This document shows positions 32,940-44,919 of a DNA stretch of 64,000 nucleotides, in pieces; within the stretch, counting starts at the first letter, position 1; every line of letters begins with the position of its first letter. Source of the DNA: Bursaphelenchus xylophilus (Eukaryota; Nematoda; Chromadorea; Rhabditida; Aphelenchoididae); assembly GCA_904066235.2 (NCBI GenBank), contig CAJFCV020000006.1, forward strand, positions 6,944,001-7,008,000, in the 5' to 3' direction. The translations under genes were made by a program, and so were the position numbers. The notes beneath the pieces are model-generated. The model was not told where the DNA came from. It was given only the letters and a program-made list of their open reading frames with translations, and made no database searches.

Positions 32940-35923
32940 TTACTGCGGTTTGACTCCTCCTCGGAGAGTGACCAGCTCCTCGGCACTGGTTGGATGAATG
33001 GCAACGCATTCATCGAATTGTTTCTTGGTGGCTCCCATTTTGACAGCAACGCCAAATCCTTGGAGGATTTCATCAGCACCTTGTCCAAGGATATGAACTC
33101 CGACCACTTTCTCGTCAGCTCCAGCACAAATCAGCTTGAAAAGAGTTGGTTCCTTGTGTTGACAGACAGCGTAGTACATCGGGTTGAACTTGGAGCGGTA
33201 GATGGTCAAGTTGTCCTTGCCATAACGCTCAATGGCGTCCTTTTCTGTGAGCCCAATGGTTCCAATAGGGGGATGGGAGAAAACCACGGTCGGGATATTC
33301 TCGTAGGACAAACGATTCTCGGTTTCCCCATGGAAAAGACGATGGGAAAGTCGACGGCCCGCAGCAATGGCCACTGGAATTTTTTTATGCGTTTATTACA
33401 GGGTGCGCCAAAAATATTGGGACTCATATTTTTACTTGCCCCGCGGGCTGTAATGGTACAAGAGCAAAGTGGTCGCTTGTGCAAACGTGCAATGCTCCCA
33501 AGAATCTATCTTCAAAGTTTCAGACAGAGTAGTCGTATACGACACCTGTTCTGCCATTATAAGTGCTCACAACTAAGGCCCCTGAGACACGGACCCCAAA
33601 ATGGATAAAAATTGGAAACACTAGTTTTACCGTTGCATGCTATGGCAGAAATTCACTTTATATGACAGAGTAGCGGTCGCTTTTTATACACTAAAAATGA
33701 TTTTTACTTATAATGACTATTAAATCTTTTACAGCCCGTCAAAGTCGGCCTAAAAACGCGCCGTTTTCCAGAAAACTTCCGTAAGATCAAAGATTTTTAT
33801 GTAGAAGTTTCCATGTAAGGTTCCCAGCGTATTAGGCATCAGAGATACTTTTATAAGGACAACGAGAGTCTGACTAGTCGTCTTTGAAAAATTATTTTTT
33901 TATCTTCTGCCTCTGGGGGATGAAATAGTGACTATAGCGGTAGAATTTACTCTAAGGTTGCTCGTCAAGTGAGCTTGGACTGAAGATCGCTAAAAGTAAT
34001 TCAGTTGTGTCAGCATGTATCCCCAGTATAGCGTTACGTCGATTTTTACGCTCAAGTACTTTTCAACTTGTAGTAAACTGCCAAAATATATCAAGCTTCG
34101 AAGGACCGTGCCTCCAATCCGCACCATAAAGTTTTTTCCATACAGAAACTGTCCCCTTGTAGGTGTAGATTTTATTTTACGGTATGACAATTACCTATGT
34201 TCACACTCTATAACCACAAAATTTTAGAGCAACACGGGCGATACTGTGGTATTGAGATCGTTAAAAACATAAAAATCCGAACTTTCGGGATTTTTTTTGT
34301 TTTTTCGACCAGCGCCGCCATATCGGTAGTCAACCATGATTACATACGTTGTTACGAAGTGAATACCATGTGCTTTATACACAATAAATTTGAAGGATCT
34401 TACTTTCCCTTAGCGGAAATAATGGCCAAATTGATTTCCCGGTCATCCACTTGAAAAGAAAATTTTGGTCCCCCAAAAACTTTTGAATATTTCTTCAAGT
34501 TTGCAATAAGTCCCAACCCTGGCATTACCGTTGCCGTATAGCAAGACTGTTGCCCTTGCTAAAACGGCCAAAAGTTTTGATTCCAAGGCCAGCCGAAAAA
34601 AGCTACACGGAATTGATTTTTGTCCCAATATTTTTGGCGCACCCTGTACTTAACTTTAACTCTTTTAATCAACTACAAAATAGTATTGTGAGAAAGTGTT
34701 TGAAATCAAGAGTGTGGGAATAACTTCAAATTAAAACCTGTAGGGCACCAACCCAACCCCTACATAACCCGAGTTGGACACTTACCTGGAGTAAGCAGGA
34801 ACTTTCCACAGACATCCCCCAAGGCATAAACGCCGGCCTTGGTGGTATTCTGGTATTCGTCAACCTTGATATGACCAGCCTCATCTGTAGCAATTCCAGC
34901 CTTTTCGAGGCCAAGGTCCTTTGTCACAGGCTCCCTTCCAATCGACCAGATCAGTTTGGTAACACCGTCAATCTTCCCAGTGGTGGTGTGGACAATCAGT
35001 GTCCCATCTTCAGCCTTTTCGACCTTTTCAACCTAAGGAACAGACTATATACACTTTAAAAACGTACATGAGTCCTCTTGTGCAATTTCAAAGGGCCTTT
35101 TTCGATTGTCTCAGTCAGCGTTTCACTCAAAGATTGGTCGAACGTCCTTAGGACATTGTCATAACGGATCAAAAGATGAGTGTCGGAGCCCAGAGCAGCT
35201 AACACACCAGCAATTTCAACGGCAATATACCCCGCGCCTACAACAACGGTCTTCCTGAAAAAAATTGAAATCAACACGAATAAAATTAAAGAAATTAAAA
35301 ATAGGGTCATTATAAACTGGAAAATAATGCACACTTTGGCAGATCCTCAAACTCGAAGAACCCATCACTGTCAGTTCCCAATTCGGCTCCAGGGATGTTA
35401 GGAATAGTTGGACGCCCTCCCACAGCAATTAAGGTGTGTTTCCCCTTGTACTTTACTCCATCTACTTCTACAGTCCCGTCTTCGGCAAACTTGGCACGTC
35501 CGCGAATCAATTCAACACCAGACTAAAACATAAGCTATAAAAGTGATATCAAAACTCACGTTTTTAAGGTTAGTCTCGTAGATTCCATTAAGTCTTCTGA
35601 TGTAAGCATCGCGGGATTGCTTGATTTTACTAAAAGCAAAAAACCGACACAGTAAAAAAATAAAGGAAAGGGTACCTCCAATCAAACTTGTTGACAGTAA
35701 CATCAAATCCGTAATCAGCGTGATCTCTGATATACTCGGCATGAACGGCGGTATTGTACATGACCTTTTTGGGGACACATCCCACATTGACACAGGTTCC
35801 TCCGAGACGGGTGAACTCAATTAATCCGACCGAGACATTAAACTCCCTAGCTCTTCTGGCGGAGGCAATACCTCCAGAACCTCCACCAATGACCAGATAA
35901 TCAAATTCCTTTGCAATCGACAT
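32940..35923 (-). CDS. gsr-1: Glutathione reductase
   Basis: FAD flavoprotein reducing glutathione disulfide with NADPH. Exons: 35923-35676, 35629-35560, 35522-35335, 35254-35068, 35032-34786, 33373-32940, giving about 457 residues. Visible: FAD-binding [17 protein letters not shown], redox disulfide [35 protein letters not shown]-binding [35 protein letters not shown], and the catalytic His motif IHPTSAEE. It ends GGVKPQ with no Gly-Cys-Sec tail, so it is glutathione and not thioredoxin reductase. A TTTTAG acceptor 8 nt before ATG fits trans-splicing of the cytosolic form. The frame is open upstream to 36085, and an alternative mitochondrial leader is possible. A mariner-like element fills most of the intron 33374-34785. 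Confidence 0.95.
33399..34646. mobile_element. Mariner-like non-autonomous element, copy 2 (intact ends)
   Basis: A 1248-bp element with perfect 25-bp inverted ends (CAGGGTGCGCCAAAAATATTG...) and TA on both sides (33397-33398, 34647-34648). The interior has no open transposase. It shares several hundred bp with the decayed copy at 20617-21410. It lies within a gsr-1 intron whose splice sites are untouched. Perfect termini suggest recent movement. Confidence 0.88.
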
Positions 35924-36595
35924 ACTTCGACTAAAACAATAAGTTTTTAGACAGGAATCAAGCATTAATAGGACACGAACAACCATTAAATGACTAATAA
36001 AGCCGGCGGGATAACAAAAAAGGCAAGCATGGGAATGTTTCTCAACAGCTGTGAGAGTAAAAGGATGGCTCTCGGCCAGAAACAACCTTCAAAACAATCC
36101 AAACGTCATTTTTTGAACTCATAAAGAACTCTAATCGAACCGCCTAGGAGAGAAAAATGTTTCTTCGATCCGCCCCTTCACGAGTAAAACAAAACCCCCG
36201 AAAAAAGGATGACAAATGCCTCAAAAGCCATGTGATAACACAGATATGATGTAATTCTGATATATGTGGACTTCATGCGGGGATTGCATCATTCACTAGG
36301 CTTATGGCTTCGTTTTTAAGCACTTTCGTTTAAGGGAACAGCAATTTTAAACGGAAACAAAACAAATACCCGAATGGACAAAATAAAACAATTATTTACC
36401 TAAAAACTTTTGTGAAGGCGGATTGCATATGATGAAGGTCAACTAAACTCCCAAAATTATTAAATCACGAAAAGACCGACGGATATAATACCACGGCCCA
36501 TTAAACCGTTTTCATTAATCTATTGGAGTAATCGTAATATTTTATATATAATATAACCAATATGTATCCAAATAAATTAAATCACCATATCACAG
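35924..36595. other. Intergenic between gsr-1 and sec-22
   Basis: Both genes are on the minus strand. It holds the gsr-1 5' flank and the sec-22 3' end (AT-rich, AATAAATTAAATC near 36570). No other gene is seen. Confidence 0.5.
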
Positions 36596-37415
36596 TCAAA
36601 ACACAAAGAATCGCAAGAAGAGAAAAATGGCTCCAGCAATCCCAATACCCATAAAGATCTTGATCATGGCACTCCGGCGATTCAATTGGCGAGCATCTTC
36701 TCTATATTTCTTGGAGAGATCTGATAGATCCGAGGCCCTTGTTTCCAAAACTAAAATAATAAGGACAGAGAAAGCAGATACTCACTATTAAGTGCTTCTC
36801 CTCGATGAATCACATCCTCAATGTTAGACACCATGATTCTGGTAACATCTTGCAATTCCGAACTCACCGTGGACATAGCAAACCGATTTCTGTCGCCATA
36901 CTTCCGTTTAGCTTGTTGAATATACGTATCTATATTCGGAAAAAAGATTCAGTTCTTAATTTTCGATTGCCTTGATAGAAAAACTTTCATTTTACTCACC
37001 AAATTCGAGGAAGTGATATGGCCTCGTCGTTTTATCGATTTGAGTCCCATATTGTCCAATAAACTCGTTGGCTACGTCTTCCAAGAAACTAAAGGCTGAC
37101 TGCCGAGGGAAGTTGCGCTCACAAAGAGCCAGAGCACAGATGGTTCCTTTAACAATATAACTAAAGAAATAAATAAGTAATACAAATCAAACTTACTAAA
37201 ATAAATAGGGGCCAGATTCAACAATCTGGGGATTGGGGGTGCCTTGTGTATTCAACTTCCTGAACAGTTTTTTGGCTTGTGTTGTGTATTTGACCATATC
37301 AGGCTTAAATCAAGAAATCTTATATTATAAAAGACCTTACATCGTCCGCCCCTTCGATTGACGTAGCCAAAATAAGGCCATCGCTCACTCGAGCGATCAA
37401 ATTCTGGAGGACCAT
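36596..37415 (-). CDS. sec-22: SEC22 R-SNARE
   Basis: ER-Golgi vesicle SNARE. Exons: 37415-37341, 37303-37197, 37160-37000, 36929-36786, 36750-36596. The N-terminal longin domain starts MVLQNLIARVSDGLILATSI and contains AKKLFRKLN, GTICALALCERNFPRQSAF and RPYHFLEFDTYIQ. The SNARE helix follows: ELQDVTRIMVSNIEDVIHRG with the central Arg of the zero layer, then ASDLSDLSKKYREDARQLNRRS. A C-terminal anchor (GIGIAGAIFLFLRFFVF) ends the protein. About 213 residues, the same as animal Sec22b. In C. elegans, from memory, sec-22 and nlf-1 are neighbours (F55A4.1 and F55A4.2); here they are close but separated by gsr-1. Confidence 0.96.
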
Positions 37416-39332
37416 GTTCTCATCTGTCTGGCTTCACATAAAAATCTCCACAATTTCTCTTATACAGAATGCCAGTAGAACGTGTTATTGAGTCCCGACA
37501 CGAAAAGTCATTGCGCAACATTGTACAATTCTCGAACCGAATTGCGATTCGGTGTCAGCAAAACCGTGACTCCGTAAAGCTAAAAAGTGGTCCGTACACA
37601 CATGGAACACGGATTTACTTACAAGTACGGTTTTTTTCACTTAAAGCTTTATAAGTAAACAAACATAAAGCAAGTAAAAATGAACGAATTCCGCCCTGTT
37701 TTACTTATTAGTACCGCAATTCGTAAAATTAGTACCGCAATTCGTGCGGAAAAATTGATTTTTTATGGAAATATTACCCTTTACGGTAGAAATAGGTATG
37801 AAACTTTTCGTGCCGAAATGTGACAAAAAATCTCAAATTTTCGCCGACTTTCAATCTAAAAATAGCAAAATGTTTTGCCAAAAAAAAGGGCGCTAGGTGT
37901 CGCAAAGCGATGATGGACGATTCCGTTACTTTCCCGACAGACAGACTGAGTCCTGCCTTTTTAGGTTATAAGTAAATTTTTGGTCGCTATTGGTAAAAAA
38001 TTACTTATACACAAGTAGGGTTGTTAATTTGATGGATTTTTTCAATCTGACGTCAACTTGGCGTCAAATTGGCATCATTTTCAAATTTAAACTTCTGATA
38101 TACGGACTTTCAAAGCGAGTTTAACATAGACTATGATGAATGCCGTTAGTATTAGTCGTAACTGTTTTTGCCCCATATTTCTTCGGTCGCCTTGGTGGCA
38201 ATTTAATCCTAAAAATCTTGAATTTTCACGCATTTTTATGTAGAAAAAAGTTTAATTTAACAATCAAAATGGCAGAACAAAAGACGACCGGCGGACTTCC
38301 CGAATTACTATTATTCCCGAATACTAATTCGGGAATAAGATTAATGGATACCCTTAACTTGAGGCTTCATCGACTGAATTTCAGTTGAGAGGAACTCTTA
38401 AAAAACTACCTTCGGAAATTCAATTTTCCCCAAATGAAAGGTTGCGATATTTCTGGATTCCATGTGCAATTTACTTATTCTGCTTGATCTTATTTTAGTA
38501 CTCGGGAAATGAAAACACAATAAAAAAATTGAAAATGATGACTCAGATTACCACAAGCAGATTCCCCGGCATGATAATCCATTGCAGATCAGTACTGAGA
38601 TCAGTGGTTGCGTAATTATTTATACAAACAAAAGAATTCTCGCCTCTGGCAATGCATTGTTTGTTCAAGTTCCGGTCATTTCGCCCAGAAAATGTGGACA
38701 CCAAGCTGATCATACTTCCGCGGCTCAAAGTAAACATTGAATTGGAGACAGCAACTGATCCTACGCGTTAACCGAGGAAAGTAACTCGACTTCTTTCATT
38801 TCTACGTGGAATCATCTTACTTTTAAAACTTTACTTTAACAGTTTTTTTCGATCTCCGAAAAGTAATGGAGATAAAGATTACTTGTCCCATTCTTTTTGG
38901 CGCATCCTGTACAGTAACGTGCACTTTGTGAAAATCTATGGATTCAAATTAAAAGTCCCAGTTTTAAAAATGAGTTTATTTTGAGCCTGTATTGGATTAT
39001 TTTACCGTATCTTTGTAATTCAAAATCAAGTTCAATCTTGCCTAAAATGGGGTGAATATAATCATAATTTTTTTTAAATTGTTCACCTTTTTTCAATATT
39101 TTTGACGTAATGAAGACTAGGTATTAAGCTGTCCGCGCGCGTATTGTTTGCAAAATTACGTGAACATTTCCCTGGAGGCGTTTGTTCTGTTCCGATCGAA
39201 TGGGGAGTCAGGGGGGAGGCAAGGGACCTCTTCTCGGACCAGTCCCTATTCTTCTTCGTGTTGAGTGGACATTGCGCGGCCATATGTCTGTTTCTCGTCT
39301 GTTTTTTGCTAATAATTGACTTGTACAGCTCT
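37416..39332. other. Divergent intergenic region with repeat fragments
   Basis: It holds the promoters of sec-22 and of the MH2 gene. A GGGTTGTTA-family MITE starts at 38018 (TA before it) and fades by about 38170 with no right end. A CCCGACAGACAGACTGAG repeat terminus lies near 37940. A lone mariner-like end (TTTTTGGCGCATCCTGTA, about 38895-38911) has no partner. A minus-strand frame at 38543-38737 looks slightly protein-like, but I cannot support it. Confidence 0.55.
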
Positions 39333-41802
39333 ATGCAGCGCCGCAGGGCTAATCATCTGAATAAGGCGAATGCCTATTATGAGGACGTCTGGACAGATGT
39401 AAACAGTTTTATTTTGGTGAGTTCTCGACATTTGTCATCGGTTCATACCCCTTGACCTTAGCTATCGTAGTATACGTACCTGACATAAGAACCTTTGAGT
39501 ATTGACTAAAACAATATTCAGGATAATGTGAATGAAGTGTTAGTTCGTTTGCAAGACGGATCTCTGGACGATGACATCTGGGGGAAGATAATATTAATGG
39601 AGAAAGGTCGAAGAATTGCCAAGGCTTATCTGAGACAGCCGACTCTTATTGTTGATGGAGGAGACGAGGAATTTGATGGGAAAACCCTCGGATTCAATTA
39701 CTTCCATTCCTCACATTCGGATCATCAGATTGAGGAGTTCAGAGAAAAAATTGGAGATGTAAGTGATGCTTGATCAACACTGAAAGATGATTCAGGGGGT
39801 AGTCATCAAAATGGATAACGGAAACTTGAAGGCCATGGCCGGAGGCTCTACTCCTGTTATTGTTCAAGGCTTGCGAGATGTGATGGGGAAAGGAAATTGT
39901 GTTTCCGAAAGTTTGATGCGGTCTAATGGAAAGTTACCTTGCAGATCTGGAGATTATAATTCAAAAGAGAATAACATTGTCAAGGTAATCTCAAAAATAA
40001 TTGTGGAAACTGTAACATTCCAGATATTCGATGCGAAAAAGTTTGAAAGATTTGTAAAGACGATTAAATTGGAATCGGAAATGGATAAACAAACCTTGCT
40101 GGGAAGAAGTTGTGTGAGAATAGCACTGGTTAAAGATGGCCATGAGATGACCAAGACACCTATTTGGTTTATGATCATAAACATTATTGCAGTCGATATG
40201 ATAAAAGGTGCGCAGTTTTTCTACTGCAATAATCTTACATTACAGATCGTATCTTGGAAGACATTTCTATCCCCAAATCCTTGCCTTTACTTCAGCCAAA
40301 TCTTGCAAGTCCCGACCTAACTCAGCTTTTAATATCAGCCATGCAACGTCAACAACTCTCCCAGTTGGCTTCTTCGTCATCCATCGACCTTCTCCAGCTT
40401 GCTTCTTTGGCTGGATCCTTGGCCAATTCAAACACCCAGACTCCAGTCATCCTATCAAAGAAAAACAAAAGAATTCAAAGATCATTGTGTAGGAAGGAGA
40501 GTGAAGATTCTGATCAAAGTGATGTTGAAGATTCTTCTGGAACATCTTCAGAGCCTTCGGAGAAAGAAAGTTGCTGTAGTTCATCAATAAGTTCGGACGG
40601 GAGTGCTCTGAAGAGTAGAATGGTCTTGGAAAAGTTGCACATATCAGAACCCAAGAGTTCTCGTCCCAGATTAGATACTGTGCTCAAATTGTATGATGAA
40701 CAGAAAAGTGCATCGGTCACTTCTGGCTACAGTAGCCCGCAAGAAAACTTTGATATGGGCTCTTGGAGTAGTGCCAAAACCAAGAGCGAGACTGTAAGTG
40801 TTGTGTTTATTAAATGATAAATTTCATTTTATAGTTTGAAGAGAACAGGGAATTTGAGGAGAAGCACAAGCACCGACCTAGTAAGTGAAATGTTAGACCC
40901 TTGCATTCCGCCCTTCGCTTTGCTTTAATTCAGTTTTAGCTTCGGTGGCGGACAAAGATTACTCCATTTACAACTGGACCAATGGGGCCATGTTCAAAGG
41001 CCCTAACCCCGGCTTTAACCCCATCCCTTATAACTTTTCAGTTGCTTTCCCCACCAAGTATGTCCAAGTTCTAGAATTGTGTTACATTCTGTTTTTTATC
41101 ATTACTTTAACAATGTTTTGGCGTTCCTAATGATCTGATTTAAGTCGCTCTCCTTATCCCAACGCTTCGTCATTTCATTCGACACCTGTTCATTACCCGG
41201 TATATAATCGTATCATCTATTTATAACATCTGTTTTTTATTTAGACAAATTGTGTCGGTCATCCAAAACTACCGACTTCAAGCAATTACTTGCCGCCTCA
41301 GCTCACGAATCCGACGTCGCGGACGATTACCGCGGCGATGAGAAGTCAGGGGGATTCCGAAGATTCAAGTAAGTTTGCTCAAAGGATTAATAAGTAATTT
41401 TAAAAAAGCTTCGAACAAATCCATGTGGCTCCCGCTGACGGGGAATCGGAACAAACGGAAGAGTCTTGGCCTCAGGGAAAAAGACAAAAACAACGACTTG
41501 CCTCCAGGGTAAATATTTACAGTAATTTTCGTAATATTCGTTAGAAACCATTTGAAATATAAATAATTCCAAAGTATATCTTTTATCTACAAAAAACTTG
41601 TAGATTCTCAACCAATCGGACTCGAGAATCCGTCAGCCCATCACTCGATTACTGCAGGGTCTGTCAGGGCGCCGGAAACTGTCGATGTCATCGATCTCAA
41701 CTTCACAAAGTTCATCGGACATTCCGACCGCCTTCCAAAGGCAAGGTCGGCCTCATCGGACGGCTTCGGCGGTCGGTCAGCGGCCAAACCAAAGGGAAAT
41801 GA
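39333..41802 (+). CDS. MH2-domain (SMAD-like) protein, Expansion/TAG-68 type
   Basis: Eleven exons: 39333-39416, 39522-39758, 39796-39984, 40024-40207, 40246-40793, 40835-40880, 40940-41057, 41145-41199, 41245-41368, 41409-41508, 41604-41802. The start (MQRRRANHLNKANAYYEDVW) follows a TTGTACAG acceptor by 5 nt. Residues from about 40 to 230 read as an MH2-like fold: IILMEKGRRIAKAYLR, GVVIKMDNGNLKAMAGGSTPV, KIFDAKKFERFV, SCVRIALVKDG and TPIWFMIINIIAVDMIKD. There is no MH1 DNA-binding domain and no SSxS phosphorylation tail. This resembles Drosophila Expansion and worm TAG-68 more than receptor SMADs. The C-terminal half is Ser-rich and ends with a Cys-rich patch (DYCRVCQGA...CRCHRS) and a basic tail. 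Several 3' exons are open in a second frame. Confidence 0.72.
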
Positions 41803-42194
41803 AGCCCTTATTTAACTAGCCCATAATTATTATTGGAGCCGTGTCTCGGGTTGTTAATAGACAGATTCCTTATAATAAAAACTGTTCAATATTGTATGGT
41901 AGGGAAAGACAGTAAACTCTTTCAAAGATTGACAGCGAAAGAGAGATCGGGTCTAAAGGGACAACGCCCAGGGATCAATCGCCGGATATATGATACCTTC
42001 TCTTCCATGGGAACAAAGTAGCTGTTCATGGAGACCTGTAACAGAGCTCAGAGGAAAAGCGGACATGGTCGTCTCCTCGGGTGGCCATCACTTGGATCAG
42101 AGCAATTATTTATTCTTTTGTAATCTTATCCATGCCGTGGTAAGAGTATCTTTGATCGAACTCTCTAGTTCAGACAATATCCAAGTTCCTTGAT

Positions 42195-42769
42195 GTGTTA
42201 ATCTTCGTGTCCATCATAAGCACGACCTTCATTTCGACCTCCCATTTCAACATCACCACAACACCTCCCGTTTTTATATTGGGTACTATTGTTCTGATCA
42301 TCGTCCTCTCCCACTTCTTTGGTATCTTTTTGGACAGTCACAATTTTATGTATCCTATGGTTTTCCTTACAGTAAGTCAAGCTAAAAAAATAATACTTTT
42401 AAGGGAGTTTTGATGGTGTTTGCGATGGTTATTTTATTGATCTACGTATTTCTGGGATCGGCCACAGATATTCTGAAGAAAATGCATGAAGAACAATGGT
42501 TGAGGACCATCTACTTGGAGTACAACTTGGACATAAATGATTACGCAAGTAAGGAACGTGATCTTTTCTGCTTAAGGGTACCATTTTCAGTCATCAAAAT
42601 CCTCTGTTTCATAATTTTGATTGGAATTATGTTATTTGTCGCTGCCACGACGTTTGTTTACATCATATTTTATTTGTCCTTCGATTGGATCCGCTTGAAG
42701 AATAATAGCAATAAGCAACCAGAGAACACAACTTTGTTGGACTCCAAACTCATGTATAAATTAATATAA
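42195..42769 (+). CDS. Small four-pass membrane protein, unknown
   Basis: Exons 42195-42371 and 42404-42769, joined across a 32-nt intron (GTAAGTC...TTTTAAG). The intron must be removed, because the unspliced frame stops at 42413. Hydrophobic segments: LIFVSIISTTFIST, VFILGTIVLIIVLSHFFGI, VLMVFAMVILLIYVFLGS and IKILCFIILIGIMLFVAATT. About 180 residues. An upstream 5' exon is possible, since the frame is open to an acceptor TCTCTAG at about 42163-42169. I do not recognise a family. Its stop lies 9 nt from that of the convergent minus-strand gene. Confidence 0.6.
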
Positions 42770-42778
42770 AATTAAGTT

Positions 42779-43295
42779 TTATTTAGTTCCATTCTTAATT
42801 TTTTTGAGTAAAATTTCTTCGCCTTCGTATCCATTGAGCATGAATTGTGATGGATACCTCTCAATAAACTTCTTCGAGAAGTTTCTCTGTCCAAGTAAGG
42901 TGTAAATGACGTTGCGCCGCTCCATGGAGTCCTTTTCATACTCTTTGATCACCTCTTCTTTCTTCATCCCACAGCTGTCAGCAAACACCAAAATGATAAT
43001 AATGGGATACTGTAACCAGAACTAGTATACATATACATATATTGTCCAATAATTAAGCGCACTGTACCATGCTGAAAGTTGCTGCTTTGGCCATATTTCT
43101 CAGCGATACTCCAATTGAATCAATGTTTTGTTCGGAGTAATGTTTGATATGGAGAAAATAGAGTAAGACCAATGCCAAAATGATGACCAGAAGTCCGATT
43201 GAGACATTGCACACAATAGCTCCGGTAATCTAAGTCAGATCGATATATCGAATGGGGAAACAAACCACTTTCTCAGGATAAAGGCATTCCATCAT
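42779..43295 (-). CDS. Small two-pass membrane protein, unknown
   Basis: ATG 43295 (MMECLYPEKV) follows a TTTACAG acceptor by 7 nt. Exons lie at about 43295-43265, 43230-43070 and 43015-42779. Segments IVCNVSIGLLVIILALVLLY and YPIIIILVFADS are hydrophobic, and the C-terminus is charged (NFSKKFIERYPSQF, EGEEILLKKIKNGTK). It vaguely recalls the last segments of nematode chemoreceptors, but it is too short for one and I would not assign it. About 138 residues. It is convergent with the four-pass gene, and the two 3' UTRs must overlap. Confidence 0.5.
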
Positions 43296-44919
43296 AAACC
43301 GGCTGTAAAAGAAAAATAATTACAAATCAAGTTTTGATTGGATTACGAGCAACTTTGCCCAAAATAAATAAAAGTGTAAGGAAAGACATAAAGAGCGGTC
43401 AACAAAATGTTTTAAAACGAAATTAGTAAGGGTCGAAGGGTGATTGAGGGAGCGAAAAGTGAGGCCGAGGAAGTTTTAAAGTCTCTGAGATCAATACTCC
43501 AAGACCCAGCTTTCCTCCGGCCAGAACAGATCTCCCGACTCTTATTTTTGCGAATGAATAAAGGGATTGTGTTCAGCATAAATCTGAGCAAATAATTTTG
43601 TTTTATGATGACCTGAGGACGTGTAGTCAGGGGGGATTAAAAAGGACAGGGCTTTTTCTGTAATTCGATCCTCATCCTTTAAATCTTGCGCTCAATGTCA
43701 AGGCCCCGGGACTGTTTGTTGATCTTTGTTTTACCTGAGTAGATCGAATCAATAAATTTTATTTTGTGGCCATGTTCTCTAAAGGAACGGTAAGTCTTCC
43801 TATTAAATACAAAGCCGAAAGTTGCTTGCACCAGTTACAGTTCAAAAAGTGCCGATGATCTTGAGAGTAAATTAAATAGCCTGACTCTTCGATCGGATTT
43901 TGATTAAGGCTTTATATTATACATACATTGGAAAGCTTTCCTGAAAATGGGGTCATCATTATGTAAACTGCGTCGGAATAACGTCTCCTTTGTTTATAAG
44001 ACAAGTCTTTTGCGTCGGAATATTCTCATGTTGACCAAGCCCTCGGGCAATGCAGGGATTCCTTTTTATAGTAATTCGGGACGAAATGGGCATGACAATT
44101 AGATCAGTGCCCCTTTGAACAGTCAATTTCACGCGTTTTCCTTCTTCGTGCCCGAGGGAAAACGAGGATAAGGGCTGTAGCGCCTCGCCGTTTTATTCGG
44201 AATAAACGCCCTGAGACTTTGGACTTTGGCGACTAATCGTTTGAGGAGCCGGAAAAAATGGCTCAAGGCATGGCGTCTTCAAGGACCGCGGTTGACCCTT
44301 CGTTGGTTATTTTTTCAATAATAGCCGGAAAGATAAGAAAAAAAGAGAGACACCTTCGGAGTAACATTAGCCGCATTTGTGGCATATTTACTAAACTTGG
44401 AAGAATGAGATGACAACTCTCTCCAAGCATCTTTCGAACATCATCAAAAACAGATATTAACAGCAAACGTCGGAGGGTTTATGGATGTTTTATATTTCCT
44501 TAGAACTTCGAACGATATTAAAAACACGTATATTGAGAAGTGTTTGTAATAATTCAGTTTGTTTTCCTGATGGAATAGCAATTAATTATATGTGGATAGC
44601 CTACTCAGATTTGCTTGGATGAACATTGTGTAAAAATTACTGAGTCTTTTGTTTTGACTTTAGGTGAATCGGCATCCCGTGTATAAAGACCGGATATAGA
44701 TATTTTTTCCGACAAGAGGATGTAAATTCGGCACATACTTCTCTTACTATGCTCTTGTTACATTGTAATTTGAAGACGTTCTGTAAGCCCGTTATGCCGC
44801 ATTTCGACCCGAAATCGTAAAGGAAATGAAGTTTCTGGTGTTAACATGGCGTTTTACTTCTCCTTCCGCACTCGGCCTTTGACTATTCAATTCATGTTCT
44901 CTATTCACTAGGCGTTGTG
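43296..44919. other. Intergenic, no gene seen
   Basis: About 1.6 kb between the two-pass gene and the coiled-coil gene. It is AT-rich with a few short open frames lacking splice support. I see no tRNA and no repeat with paired ends. Confidence 0.5.

Noticed and set aside
32940..33000. Possible thioredoxin reductase identity for the flavoprotein gene
   Set aside because: The protein stops at GGVKPQ without the C-terminal Gly-Cys-Cys/Sec-Gly redox tail, and the other motifs are those of glutathione reductase.
42779..43295. Chemoreceptor (serpentine receptor) assignment for the two-pass gene
   Set aside because: There are only two hydrophobic segments and about 138 residues, with no diagnostic motif. 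Calling it a receptor or a receptor pseudogene would be a guess.
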